From Mixta mediterraneensis (lineage in GTDB: Bacteria; Pseudomonadota; Gammaproteobacteria; Enterobacterales; Enterobacteriaceae), in contig NZ_JACFXY010000005.1 in assembly GCF_014946725.1 (NCBI RefSeq), positions 239,504 through 303,503 of the forward strand: a stretch of DNA of 64,000 nt, given 5' to 3'. Below are positions 22,004 through 30,942 of the stretch, one piece after another. Made by a program: the position numbers and the translations under genes. The notes beneath the pieces are model-generated. The model was not told where the DNA came from, ran no database searches, and saw nothing but the letters and a program-made list of their open reading frames with translations. Position 1 is the first letter of the stretch. Every line of letters starts with the position of its first letter.

Positions 22004-24340
22004 TTAGGGCTTTTCCTTTTCAGCAACCCATTCGCGTAATACCTGTACCTCGTGACGCCATTCGTGCTTCAACTCGTCAATCCATTCCGTTACCTTATCC
22101 CACCAAGCTGGCAACTCGGGGCTTTGAATTTGTTTCGCCAGCATCTGCAGATGTTGTAGCCCTACCGATCCCGCCGCGCCTTTAATTTTATGTCCCTCTT
22201 CGGCAATGCCTTTCTGGTCACGTGCCATCAGATTAGAATCCAGCACATCCAGATACCCTGGCATCATCTGCTCAAACATAGACAGACTTTGGGTAATCAG
22301 GCCAGGGCCAACCAGTTCGAGGTATTGTTCGAGCATCGGCACATCAAGCAGCGTGTGGGTTTTATCTTCCACCGGCGCGCTTTCTCCTTCATCAGCCTCG
22401 TCCTGGTCATCCCAGAATTTCTTAATAATCGCCGTTAAAGCCGGAACGGCCAGCGGTTTGCTCAACACCTCATCCATTCCGGCGTCCAGATACTCTTTCT
22501 TATCTTTCAGCACGTTGGCGGTCAGCGCGACCAGTGGCGGCAATGGCCCGTTTTGGTACTGCTGATGAATCGCACGAGAAACATCCAGCCCCGTCATATC
22601 GGGCAGCTGGATGTCCAGCAGAACTAAATCAAACTCCAGCGGATCAAACATCGCCAGCGCCTCGCCGCCGGTCATGGCGACCTCAACGCTACAGCCAAGC
22701 TTTTCAAGCACCGAACGCGCGACAATCACGTTCAGCTCAATATCCTCTACCAGCAGCACGTGCAACGCGGGTAGCGGCATAGGATCATCGATACCGTCAT
22801 CTTCAACTTCTTCGGCAACCCGAGGTGCTTTGATCACGACAGTAAAGCAAGATCCTTGCCCCGGCGCGCTATCCACGCTGATGTCGCCGCCCATTGCCTG
22901 CGCCAGTCGACGCGACACCGCAAGCCCTATGCCGGTGCCGGTTGCGGGTTTGCCGCCGTGCTGATCTTTCACCTGATAGTACATGGCGAAAATTTTGTCC
23001 TGCTCCTCCTGACGGATGCCTAAGCCAGAATCCTGTACCTCAAAGCGCAGCGTTTCATCCTGTTCATACGCGACGCGCACGACAATTTCACCCTGTTGCG
23101 TGAACTTCACCGCATTCCCAATCAAATTCCACAGGATTTGACGCAGCCGGGTACCATCGGTAGCGATCTTATGCGGCAGTGGCAACTGCGGAGCCATAAC
23201 AAATTTCAGCCCTTTCGGCTGTGCCAGCAGGCCAGAAAGATTTTCTAAATCGGCAAGGAAGCTGGTGAAATCAACCGGCTGGTTATCGAGTTGTACTTTA
23301 CGACGCTCGATTTTATCGACTTCAATCACGTCATTAAAAATATTGCCGAGCGTAATAGCCGAAACGTGGATGGTTTTGAGGTATTTAAGCTGCTCCTGGT
23401 TGAGATCGGTGTCCAGCAGGATACGACTCAAACCGACAATGCCGTTAAGCGGCGTACGCAGCTCATGGGTGATGGTAGAGATAAAAACGGTTTTCTCCCG
23501 GCTGGCATTCTCTAACGCGTCCTGATAGCGCTTACGCTCGGTTATATCACGGCCAAACCCCATCAGCCCGCTGCGTTTACCTACGCGATCGTAATACGGC
23601 ACTTTACGAATTTCAAAGCAGGCTTTACGCCCATCTGGATATTGCAGCCACTGCTCATAAGTCAGCGCGACATTATGGCGAAACACTTTTTCATCCGTTT
23701 CCAGGACTTTTGTCGCCGCATCGTCGTCATAAATATCGCGCGGCGTCAGTCCAATCAGCTGCTTCTCGCTTTTTCCGGTCAGTAACTCCATTGCGCGGTT
23801 ACAGCCAGAAAATTGCTTATCAATGTTGCGGTAGAAAACCAGATCGGGCGAAGCATCAAGAAAGGATCGTAAAAAGGAGGATTGCTGCTCCAGTTCGATC
23901 TGCGCCTGCTCACGTCGCGCCACTTCTTCCCGTAGCTTGTCCATCACATGTTCGCGGGCCAGCTCCGCTTTTTTACGGTCAGCAATCTCCTGGTTCAGCT
24001 GGGAAATCGTTTCTTTCATCTGCTGGTTGAGCTCCAGATCGCGGGTACGCATCTCTTCCAGCTTATCTACCAGCCGCGCCAGCCGTTGACGCGAATCTTC
24101 CAGCTGATCAACCACTACCGACAGAAAATAGACCGCCCACGGCGTGATGAGCAGGCCAAAGAATACCGATCGCACCATATCGATACTTTCTACATGCCCG
24201 CGCAGCACCAAGGTAACCGCCATTTGTACAATCATCGCCAGCACGACCAGCGCCGAGGCTAATAGCAACGAAAAGCGAATCAGGCCGAGCTTAACCATCA
24301 AATCAACGTAATATTGTGCCAGCAGGCGAATTTGTTTCAT
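22004..24340 (-). CDS. arcB: ArcB, anaerobic sensor hybrid histidine kinase
   Basis: Membrane sensor kinase of the ArcBA redox system. The ATG at 24340 (MKQIRLLAQYYVDLM) gives 778 residues, the E. coli length; an upstream in-frame ATG at 24370 is rejected. Two membrane helices (about 23-45 and 58-77), a coiled-coil linker, a PAS domain, and the kinase with His292 in STITHELRTPLNG. Both redox cysteines, Cys180 and Cys241, are present by count. The receiver domain carries DLVLLDIQLPDM, and the HPt domain carries EEGHKIKGAAGSVGL. Confidence 0.97.
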   Translation of the reverse strand: MKQIRLLAQYYVDLMVKLGLIRFSLLLASALVVLAMIVQMAVTLVLRGHVESIDMVRSVFFGLLITPWAVYFLSVVVDQLEDSRQRLARLVDKLEEMRTRDLELNQQMKETISQLNQEIADRKKAELAREHVMDKLREEVARREQAQIELEQQSSFLRSFLDASPDLVFYRNIDKQFSGCNRAMELLTGKSEKQLIGLTPRDIYDDDAATKVLETDEKVFRHNVALTYEQWLQYPDGRKACFEIRKVPYYDRVGKRSGLMGFGRDITERKRYQDALENASREKTVFISTITHELRTPLNGIVGLSRILLDTDLNQEQLKYLKTIHVSAITLGNIFNDVIEVDKIERRKVQLDNQPVDFTSFLADLENLSGLLAQPKGLKFVMAPQLPLPHKIATDGTRLRQILWNLIGNAVKFTQQGEIVVRVAYEQDETLRFEVQDSGLGIRQEEQDKIFAMYYQVKDQHGGKPATGTGIGLAVSRRLAQAMGGDISVDSAPGQGSCFTVVIKAPRVAEEVEDDGIDDPMPLPALHVLLVEDIELNVIVARSVLEKLGCSVEVAMTGGEALAMFDPLEFDLVLLDIQLPDMTGLDVSRAIHQQYQNGPLPPLVALTANVLKDKKEYLDAGMDEVLSKPLAVPALTAIIKKFWDDQDEADEGESAPVEDKTHTLLDVPMLEQYLELVGPGLITQSLSMFEQMMPGYLDVLDSNLMARDQKGIAEEGHKIKGAAGSVGLQHLQMLAKQIQSPELPAWWDKVTEWIDELKHEWRHEVQVLREWVAEKEKP

Positions 24341-25233
24341 AAAGACTCCCTGGATGAGAAACAGGCACATAATAGCGTAGTTGTACCGCCGCTGGCTTTA
24401 CGCATCTGAGGCAGATAGCGGAAGGGTTGCGCTGTTTTGGTGCGACACACCGGCTGATCGCCGACGTTTATGACATATGCATTAAATCCCTTGACTAATT
24501 GTGCTAACTGAATAATCTGTAGGGCCGCCAGCTTAATGGCAAATAAATTAGCTTCTTATTTTTTTCAATATCCTGGCAGCGTCCTGTTGCACAGGCACAT
24601 CCTTATTTTTGCATACCCATTCATCTTAAGCGTAATTTTAAGCAGATTCCCATTGATTAATTTTACTTATAACGTCGCCCTGTTTCATTCAAATATGCCG
24701 CTATAAGAAAAACAGATACATCCTGTGCATGAAGGGGCCGCAGCAGCATTTCATGCTAATAAAGACCTTATCACCAGCATGGTGCAGAGATTTGGACGCT
24801 GCACCACAGTGAGACAGTTCACATTTATTGGCCTTTTCCCAGCCGGTTAACCCTACCCTATTTTCCATTAAAAACCTTAAATTACAGATGGTTAACCTCA
24901 AAAAAGCCCGGTTAACGACTATAACTTATCTTATTTGACCTGTATCGCCTTTCCCGATAAGTTGGAAATCCGCTGAAAGCTTTCCTGACGGGCCAGTGTC
25001 TCGCCATATCTATGCAATAAGAAGACTCCCCCATGGTGTAAGTCATCTCCTTTAAGAGACCGGAAATCAAAGAGCAGCTCAATTAAGGACGTTTTAAACC
25101 TGTCTGGAGTGAACTGCCCGGAGCAATAACGCCCGTTCGACAGAGCGAGCTGCTGAATATGAAACTGCGCCTGTTGGCGCTTAGTTATTGAAATAATGCA
25201 GGTAATGTCAAAAGCAGTTTAAGGAGACCCTCA
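24341..25233. other. Gene-free region between arcB and the gltB-like gene
   Basis: About 890 bases between divergent genes with no credible coding frame. It should contain the arcB promoter on the minus strand and a long leader or promoter region for the gltB-like gene. A possible -35 TTGACT occurs at about 24490. A stem of 8 bp (TGGTGCAG with CTGCACCA, about 24779-24805) is present but lacks a T run. E. coli has yhcC here; no trace of it is visible. AAGGAG precedes the gltB-like ATG by about nine bases. Confidence 0.55.
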
Positions 25234-28200
25234 ATGTCCACTCAAAAACCTAATTCCTATGGCTTGTATGACCCAGCAGCAGGGAGTGATAGCTGTGGTG
25301 TAGGTTTCATTACCCGTAAGGACGGCGAGCAGACCCATGAGATCCTGCAGATGGCGCATGGCGCCCTTTGTACCGTACCTCACCGCGGGGGCATGTCGGC
25401 TGAAGGCGTCGGTGACGGCGCTGGGGTAAACGTCGATCTTTCATTACATTTCTTTCGCAAGATAACCGGTCAGGCGCTGGAAGCCGGACGCTTTGGCGTG
25501 GGTAATTTCTTTGTACCAAAAGATGCCAGGCTGCGCGCGAATGCAGAACGTCTGGTAGAAGAGACGCTGACCCACTTTAATCTGCCGATCATGATGAAAC
25601 GTGACATGCCGCTTGACAGCAGCGTGACGCGTCCGGCTGCTGTGCAGTTCCAGTTACCCATCGTGCAGTGGATTTTCTCTGCACCGCAGGATGTGGTCGA
25701 TCAAAATGACTTCGAACAACGCATCTACCGCGCCCTGCTGGCTATCGAAGCCCGTGCCTTTACTGAAAGTGAATTTGGCGGACTCTATCCGCTGTCGCTC
25801 TCTTCCCGTACCCAGGTATTTAAGGCGCGTCTGAATTCCAATGAAGTGATTCCTTACTTTAAAGACCTGACCGATCCCGATCATCAGGTACGCGGGTTAT
25901 TCTTCCATACGCGTTTTTCAACCAATACCGATCCCCATACCACCATGGCGCAGCCGTTCCGGCTGATGGCCCATAATGGTGAGCTCAACACCGACCGTAA
26001 AAACCGTATTGCGGAATCGGCGCTGGCGCTGGCGCGTGGTAAGAAGATTGTGCGCCCAAAAGGCCAGTCAGACAGTTCGCGCCTCGATCAAAGTATTCAC
26101 AGCCGCTTAATGGAAGACAGTCTTGATTTGATTACCGCAGTGGTTTCTATGATGCCGCCAGCCTGGGAAAACGATACGTCTTTAACCAAAGACGTTCGCG
26201 ATATGCTGGAGTACTTTTCACTGTACGAAGAGAAGAACGATGGCCCGGCTGCGCTGATTTTCGGTAACGGTGAAGTGATTGGCGCACGCCTTGATCGCCT
26301 TGGCCTGCGTCCGCTGCGTTCGGTTGAAACAGCGGAATATATCGGTGCGATGTCGGAAGCCGGTCAGATTGCCTTTCCGCCTGAAAGCGTTCTGCGTCGT
26401 GGCCGTATTGAAGCAGGCGGTATGCTCTACTTCGATCATCGCGAAAAACGCAGTTACACCACGCACCAGGCGCTGGAAAAACTGGCGGCGGAAAAAGATT
26501 ATTCTGCCCTGCTGGCTAAATCCCGCGTTGGCCTGAACGATCTACCGGTGATCCCGGCCGAGAAGCAAGGCTCACCATTGCGCTATCGGGGCGATCTCAA
26601 AGCCTATCAACGCTTCGTGGCGTACTACTACAATCAGGAAAGCTTCAAATTCATGATGGACCCCATGCTGACAACCGGCGCAGAGAAAATCTCCGCGATG
26701 GGTTACGGCAACGCCATCAACGGCTTATCTGATCACGAAGGCGGCGTAGCGCACTATTTTTCCCAGCGCTTTGCCCAGGTAACCAACCCGCCGCTGGACT
26801 CAATTCGTGAAGTGGATGGCATGACGCTGCGCGTAGCGCTGGGGGCAAAACCGCATCTGGGCCGCAGTAAAGGGCGTCAGATCATCGTGCCAACACCGAT
26901 CCTCAGCCATCTCGATATGCTGCAACTACGCGAGCAGAATGTCGCGCCTTATGCGCGCTTCGAAATGCTGTACGAACCCGTAACCGGCAAAGATTTACTG
27001 AGCCGCACCGCGAATGCCAATGCGCTGGAAAAAGCCATTGATGATTTGGCGCAGCAGGTGGTGGATTTCGCTCGTTCCCAAGGCGGAATCGCCGTGATCA
27101 CCGATCGCCACGTCTCCTCAACCCAGGCAGCCATTCCCATGCTGCTAGTGGTTTCCGCCATTAATCAGCGTCTGGTACAGGAAGGTTTGCGTCTTGATGT
27201 CTCGCTGGTAGTAGAAAGCGGCCAGAGCATTTCTTCACACCATATTGCTGCCGCGTTGGGCTTTGGCGCATCCGCTATTTATCCGCTTGGCGTACAGATG
27301 CGCGCCGAAGAAAAATATGGTGAAGGTGAAGAAGGTAATAAAGCCTTTAAACGCTATGCGAAAGCGGCTGAAAAAGCGCTGATGAAAACCATGGGCAAAG
27401 TTGGCCTGTGTACCGTTGAAAGCTATAGCTGCGGTGAGTTTTTTGAACCGAACTTCCTCAACACCGACGATCCGGTGCTGAAAAAGTATTTTCCAAATAT
27501 CAAAACACCGGTTGGTGGTGCAGGCTTTGCAACTATCGCGCAGATGGCCGTTGACTGGCACCAGAGCGCGCTGAAAATTCAGGGCGAATCTGATGTTCCG
27601 TTACTCGGCCTGTTTAAAGAGCGTGCTGAGGGGGCGGGCCACTCTTACGGCACTATCGCCGTTCGTACTTTTATTGATATGACTGAAGAACCTATCCGGT
27701 TTGCTGATAAAGCGCGTGAAGAGGATAACTTTATCCGACTGATGACGCTGGCCAAACTGGATAATGCATTTGGTATCAAAGCCGACTCTTTCAAAGACAG
27801 CAGCTTTGAGCGTATCCCCAATGAAGTCATCAATAGCTTTGCGATTACCGCGGATTATCGTCAGTTCTCCAGCCTGATGTATGAAGAACGTAAACGCCGT
27901 CCGGCCGCGCTACGCGATATTTTGGCCTTCCCGGCCGATTTGACGCACATTGACAGCGAAGCTGAGTTCCGTCGCAAACTGGGGCGTTATTCACTCACCA
28001 ATAATGGTTTTGCTACCCGCGGTTTGGTATGCGAAGCGGTTGATGGCAGCCTGAATCATTTTACGCTGCATCTGACCGATGCCATTAAAGGTTTAAAACC
28101 AGAAAGCGAGCGTCTCGCCGCACTGGCACAGGCACTGAAATCCCGCTTCAATGACGAAATTGAAAGCACCGAGGTGGTAAATGAGAGTTTACACGTCGTC

Positions 28201-30765
28201 GCTTATGGCAAAGCCGCTGAGTATCTGTCGCGTATTTTTACCAGCCTGCCTTCGTTGCCTCTGAACGAAGTTCAGCCGGCCTGCGAAATCACGCGTACTT
28301 TTGCTTCCGGTGCGATGAGTCACGGCGCACTGGTGGCACCAGCGCACGAAGCAGTCGCGCATGGCACCAATATGGTGGGCGGCATGAGTAACTGTGGTGA
28401 AGGTGGCGAACACCATTCACGTCACGGCACCATTCGCGCATCACGTATTAAACAGCTGGCTTCGGGCCGTTTTGGCGTATGGGCAGCCTATTTAGCCGAC
28501 CCGATGCTGGAAGAGCTGGAGATCAAAATTGGTCAGGGTGCGAAACCAGGCGAAGGCGGCCAGTTACCGGCACCGAAAGTAACTGTGGAAATTGCGGCCG
28601 CACGTGGCGGCACTCCAGGCGTGGAGCTGGTTTCACCGCCGCCGCACCATGACACTTACTCTATCGAGGATTTGGCGCAGCTTATCCACGACTGTAAAGC
28701 TGCACGCGTCCGCGTCATCGTTAAACTGGTTTCTTCTGAAGGCATCGGCACGATTGCTGTCGGCGTAGCAAAAGCGGGCGCCGACGTGATCAACGTCGCG
28801 GGTAATACTGGCGGCACCGGCGCAGCGTCGGTGACCAGCCTGAAGTATACCGGACGCGTAGCGGAAATCGGCATTGCCGAAGTGCACCAGGCGCTGTGCG
28901 CTAATGGCTTGCGCGAGAAGGTTCAGTTGCGCTGTTCTGGCGCGCAGCAAACCGGTAGCGATGTCGTAAAATCGGCGCTGCTGGGTGGCGACAGCTTTGA
29001 GTTCGGTACTACCGCGCTGATGATGCTGAAATGCGTGATGGCGAAAAACTGCAACGTTAAATGCCCGGCTGGTTTGACTACCAATGCCGAAGCGTTTGAT
29101 GGCGATCCGCGCCAGCTGGCGCAGTATTTTATGAACGTGGCGCATGAAGTGCGTGAAATTCTGGCCCGCATGGGCTTGCGTTCGCTGCGTGAAGCGCGTG
29201 GGCGTTCTGATCTGCTGCACCTGATGGATCACCCACTGGAAGTCGGCAGACTCGACCTGCGTGCAATGTTAACCGTAGTGCCAGAACTAAAAATCGATCA
29301 TCCGGTTTATCTGGAAAAAGATTTCGAATTAGACGATGCCTGGGTTGAGCAGCTGAATAATGAACTGGTTACTCAGGGCAAAAACGACGTTGCACTGGGC
29401 CATAACGTCACGCTCAACAACCGTAATAAGAGTGTCGGCGGGCAGTTAGCGATTGATATTGAGCGTATGCTGAACCACATGCTGACGGCAGATCAATGGC
29501 AAGCGATGCCAGCCGTCTTGCAGGATGATCGTGGGCGTCGTTACCTGGCACCAGAAACGGTGAAGATCACCACTTCCGGCTCGGCGGGACAGTCTTTTGG
29601 CGCTTTCTGCAACGACGGTATGCAGATGAAACATTACGGCACCTGTAATGACGGCGTAGGTAAAGGCCAGTGTGGCGGCGAGTTAGCCATTATGTCACCA
29701 GGCGGCGGCGCGCAGGACAGCGATGGCAACGTGCTCATTGGTAACTTTGCACTGTTTGGCGCCACAGGCGGACGTCTGTTTGTGCAGGGCCAGGCGGGTG
29801 ACCGTTTCGCCGTACGTAACTCAGGCGCAACGGCGGTAGTCGAAGGCGTGGGGGATTTCTGCTGCGAGGACATGACTAACGGTGCCATCCTCAACCTTGG
29901 CACCTTCGGTAAAGGCTTCGGTAATGGTATGAGCGGCGGCTTCGCCTATCAGTACGATCCTTATGGATCGCTTGCCAGCTACGCTGCCGGTGATTCGGTG
30001 CTGTTCGGTTCTATTGCCGCACAGGACGAAATGGCGCAAACGCACAAGCAAGCGGTGCTGACGATGCTGAACTGGCATCTGGAAGCAACCCACTCGCCGC
30101 GTGCAGCCTGGCTGCTTGAAAACTGGGAAACGGAATGCCAGCATTTCATCTACGTAATGCCGCGTTCACTGCTGCTGTATCAAGACGGTGGCGAGATCCT
30201 GAAAGCAAAATCACGCAAAGATTTGCTGGAAGAGCTATCAACGGCACTGGCCGGGCATCAGGTTGCGAAGTTCAAATCAGCCTGGCGTGATGGTAAAACG
30301 ATTGCTGATGGCGCAGTACCGGCTTATGGCGCAACCGACACGCTGGAAATGTTCGTGCTGCTAAACAACTATACCGTGCTGAGCTTTGCCCAGCAGCTGG
30401 CGCTGGGTAAATTACCGAAAGGCACAGCTGTGGAAGATCCGGCGGTGGAAAAAGCGGTACGTAATCTGCTGATGACCGAGGACTTTTCGCTGATCAGCAA
30501 ATTGCAGCGTCATGCCCGCTCCGCAATTGAGAGCTATAGCGATGACGAACTGGCCAGCCTGATTGGCACCAAGCGCATGACGGATTATAAAGCGGCGCTG
30601 AAGCAACGTAACATTCGCTCAATGGACAGCCTGGCAACGTATGGCTGGATCATGTATCAGGATGCCTGTAACCGTGAAGTTCTGGGCCATCTTCCTGATT
30701 TTGAAGAGCTGTTCGCACGTGCTGCCTTGCCAGAAATCGCGGCTGCTGTCGGCAAATTGTCTTGA
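25234..30765 (+). CDS. Divergent glutamate-synthase-like large subunit (GltB-like)
   Basis: 1843 residues, against about 1486 for E. coli GltB. Domains in order: a short propeptide and class-II amidotransferase with catalytic Cys21 (DSCGVGF), HRGG and AHNGELNT; central domain (about 480-815); a linker with an insertion of about 100 residues (about 900-1005); an FMN/synthase domain (GEGGEHH, KPGEGGQLPAPK, SPPPHHDTYSIEDLAQLI); iron-sulfur cysteines 1267, 1273 and 1277; a GXGXG beta-helix (GATGGRLFVQGQAG); and a C-terminal extension from about 1650. Differences from canonical GOGAT are GNTGGTGA at 1190-1197 for GHDGGTGA, RCSGAQ at 1233-1238 for RVDGGL, and C-x5-C-x3-C for C-x5-C-x4-C. No gltD follows; a diflavin reductase does. 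Ammonia transfer plus flavin chemistry is likely, but the acceptor may or may not be 2-oxoglutarate. Confidence 0.85.
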   Translation: MSTQKPNSYGLYDPAAGSDSCGVGFITRKDGEQTHEILQMAHGALCTVPHRGGMSAEGVGDGAGVNVDLSLHFFRKITGQALEAGRFGVGNFFVPKDARLRANAERLVEETLTHFNLPIMMKRDMPLDSSVTRPAAVQFQLPIVQWIFSAPQDVVDQNDFEQRIYRALLAIEARAFTESEFGGLYPLSLSSRTQVFKARLNSNEVIPYFKDLTDPDHQVRGLFFHTRFSTNTDPHTTMAQPFRLMAHNGELNTDRKNRIAESALALARGKKIVRPKGQSDSSRLDQSIHSRLMEDSLDLITAVVSMMPPAWENDTSLTKDVRDMLEYFSLYEEKNDGPAALIFGNGEVIGARLDRLGLRPLRSVETAEYIGAMSEAGQIAFPPESVLRRGRIEAGGMLYFDHREKRSYTTHQALEKLAAEKDYSALLAKSRVGLNDLPVIPAEKQGSPLRYRGDLKAYQRFVAYYYNQESFKFMMDPMLTTGAEKISAMGYGNAINGLSDHEGGVAHYFSQRFAQVTNPPLDSIREVDGMTLRVALGAKPHLGRSKGRQIIVPTPILSHLDMLQLREQNVAPYARFEMLYEPVTGKDLLSRTANANALEKAIDDLAQQVVDFARSQGGIAVITDRHVSSTQAAIPMLLVVSAINQRLVQEGLRLDVSLVVESGQSISSHHIAAALGFGASAIYPLGVQMRAEEKYGEGEEGNKAFKRYAKAAEKALMKTMGKVGLCTVESYSCGEFFEPNFLNTDDPVLKKYFPNIKTPVGGAGFATIAQMAVDWHQSALKIQGESDVPLLGLFKERAEGAGHSYGTIAVRTFIDMTEEPIRFADKAREEDNFIRLMTLAKLDNAFGIKADSFKDSSFERIPNEVINSFAITADYRQFSSLMYEERKRRPAALRDILAFPADLTHIDSEAEFRRKLGRYSLTNNGFATRGLVCEAVDGSLNHFTLHLTDAIKGLKPESERLAALAQALKSRFNDEIESTEVVNESLHVVAYGKAAEYLSRIFTSLPSLPLNEVQPACEITRTFASGAMSHGALVAPAHEAVAHGTNMVGGMSNCGEGGEHHSRHGTIRASRIKQLASGRFGVWAAYLADPMLEELEIKIGQGAKPGEGGQLPAPKVTVEIAAARGGTPGVELVSPPPHHDTYSIEDLAQLIHDCKAARVRVIVKLVSSEGIGTIAVGVAKAGADVINVAGNTGGTGAASVTSLKYTGRVAEIGIAEVHQALCANGLREKVQLRCSGAQQTGSDVVKSALLGGDSFEFGTTALMMLKCVMAKNCNVKCPAGLTTNAEAFDGDPRQLAQYFMNVAHEVREILARMGLRSLREARGRSDLLHLMDHPLEVGRLDLRAMLTVVPELKIDHPVYLEKDFELDDAWVEQLNNELVTQGKNDVALGHNVTLNNRNKSVGGQLAIDIERMLNHMLTADQWQAMPAVLQDDRGRRYLAPETVKITTSGSAGQSFGAFCNDGMQMKHYGTCNDGVGKGQCGGELAIMSPGGGAQDSDGNVLIGNFALFGATGGRLFVQGQAGDRFAVRNSGATAVVEGVGDFCCEDMTNGAILNLGTFGKGFGNGMSGGFAYQYDPYGSLASYAAGDSVLFGSIAAQDEMAQTHKQAVLTMLNWHLEATHSPRAAWLLENWETECQHFIYVMPRSLLLYQDGGEILKAKSRKDLLEELSTALAGHQVAKFKSAWRDGKTIADGAVPAYGATDTLEMFVLLNNYTVLSFAQQLALGKLPKGTAVEDPAVEKAVRNLLMTEDFSLISKLQRHARSAIESYSDDELASLIGTKRMTDYKAALKQRNIRSMDSLATYGWIMYQDACNREVLGHLPDFEELFARAALPEIAAAVGKLS

Positions 30766-30942
30766 AAGCAACACACACGAATATGAACATTAATAATTAC
30801 CCTGAATAATTCGGGTTGCAGGACGGCGGTAGCCCCGCGAATTCCCCAGGCACAGAGTGACGCTGCGCCTGGGGTAGACAGGCTCCTGACCTACCTGCAG
30901 CGCGAACTATGACGGATAAAACGGGATTGAGTAAAAGCACCC

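Noticed and set aside
25234..30765. GltB-GltD fusion
   Set aside because: The extra length is not GltD-like: no N-terminal cysteine-rich ferredoxin-type motif and no FAD/NADPH GxGxxG pair is seen in the C-terminal extension.
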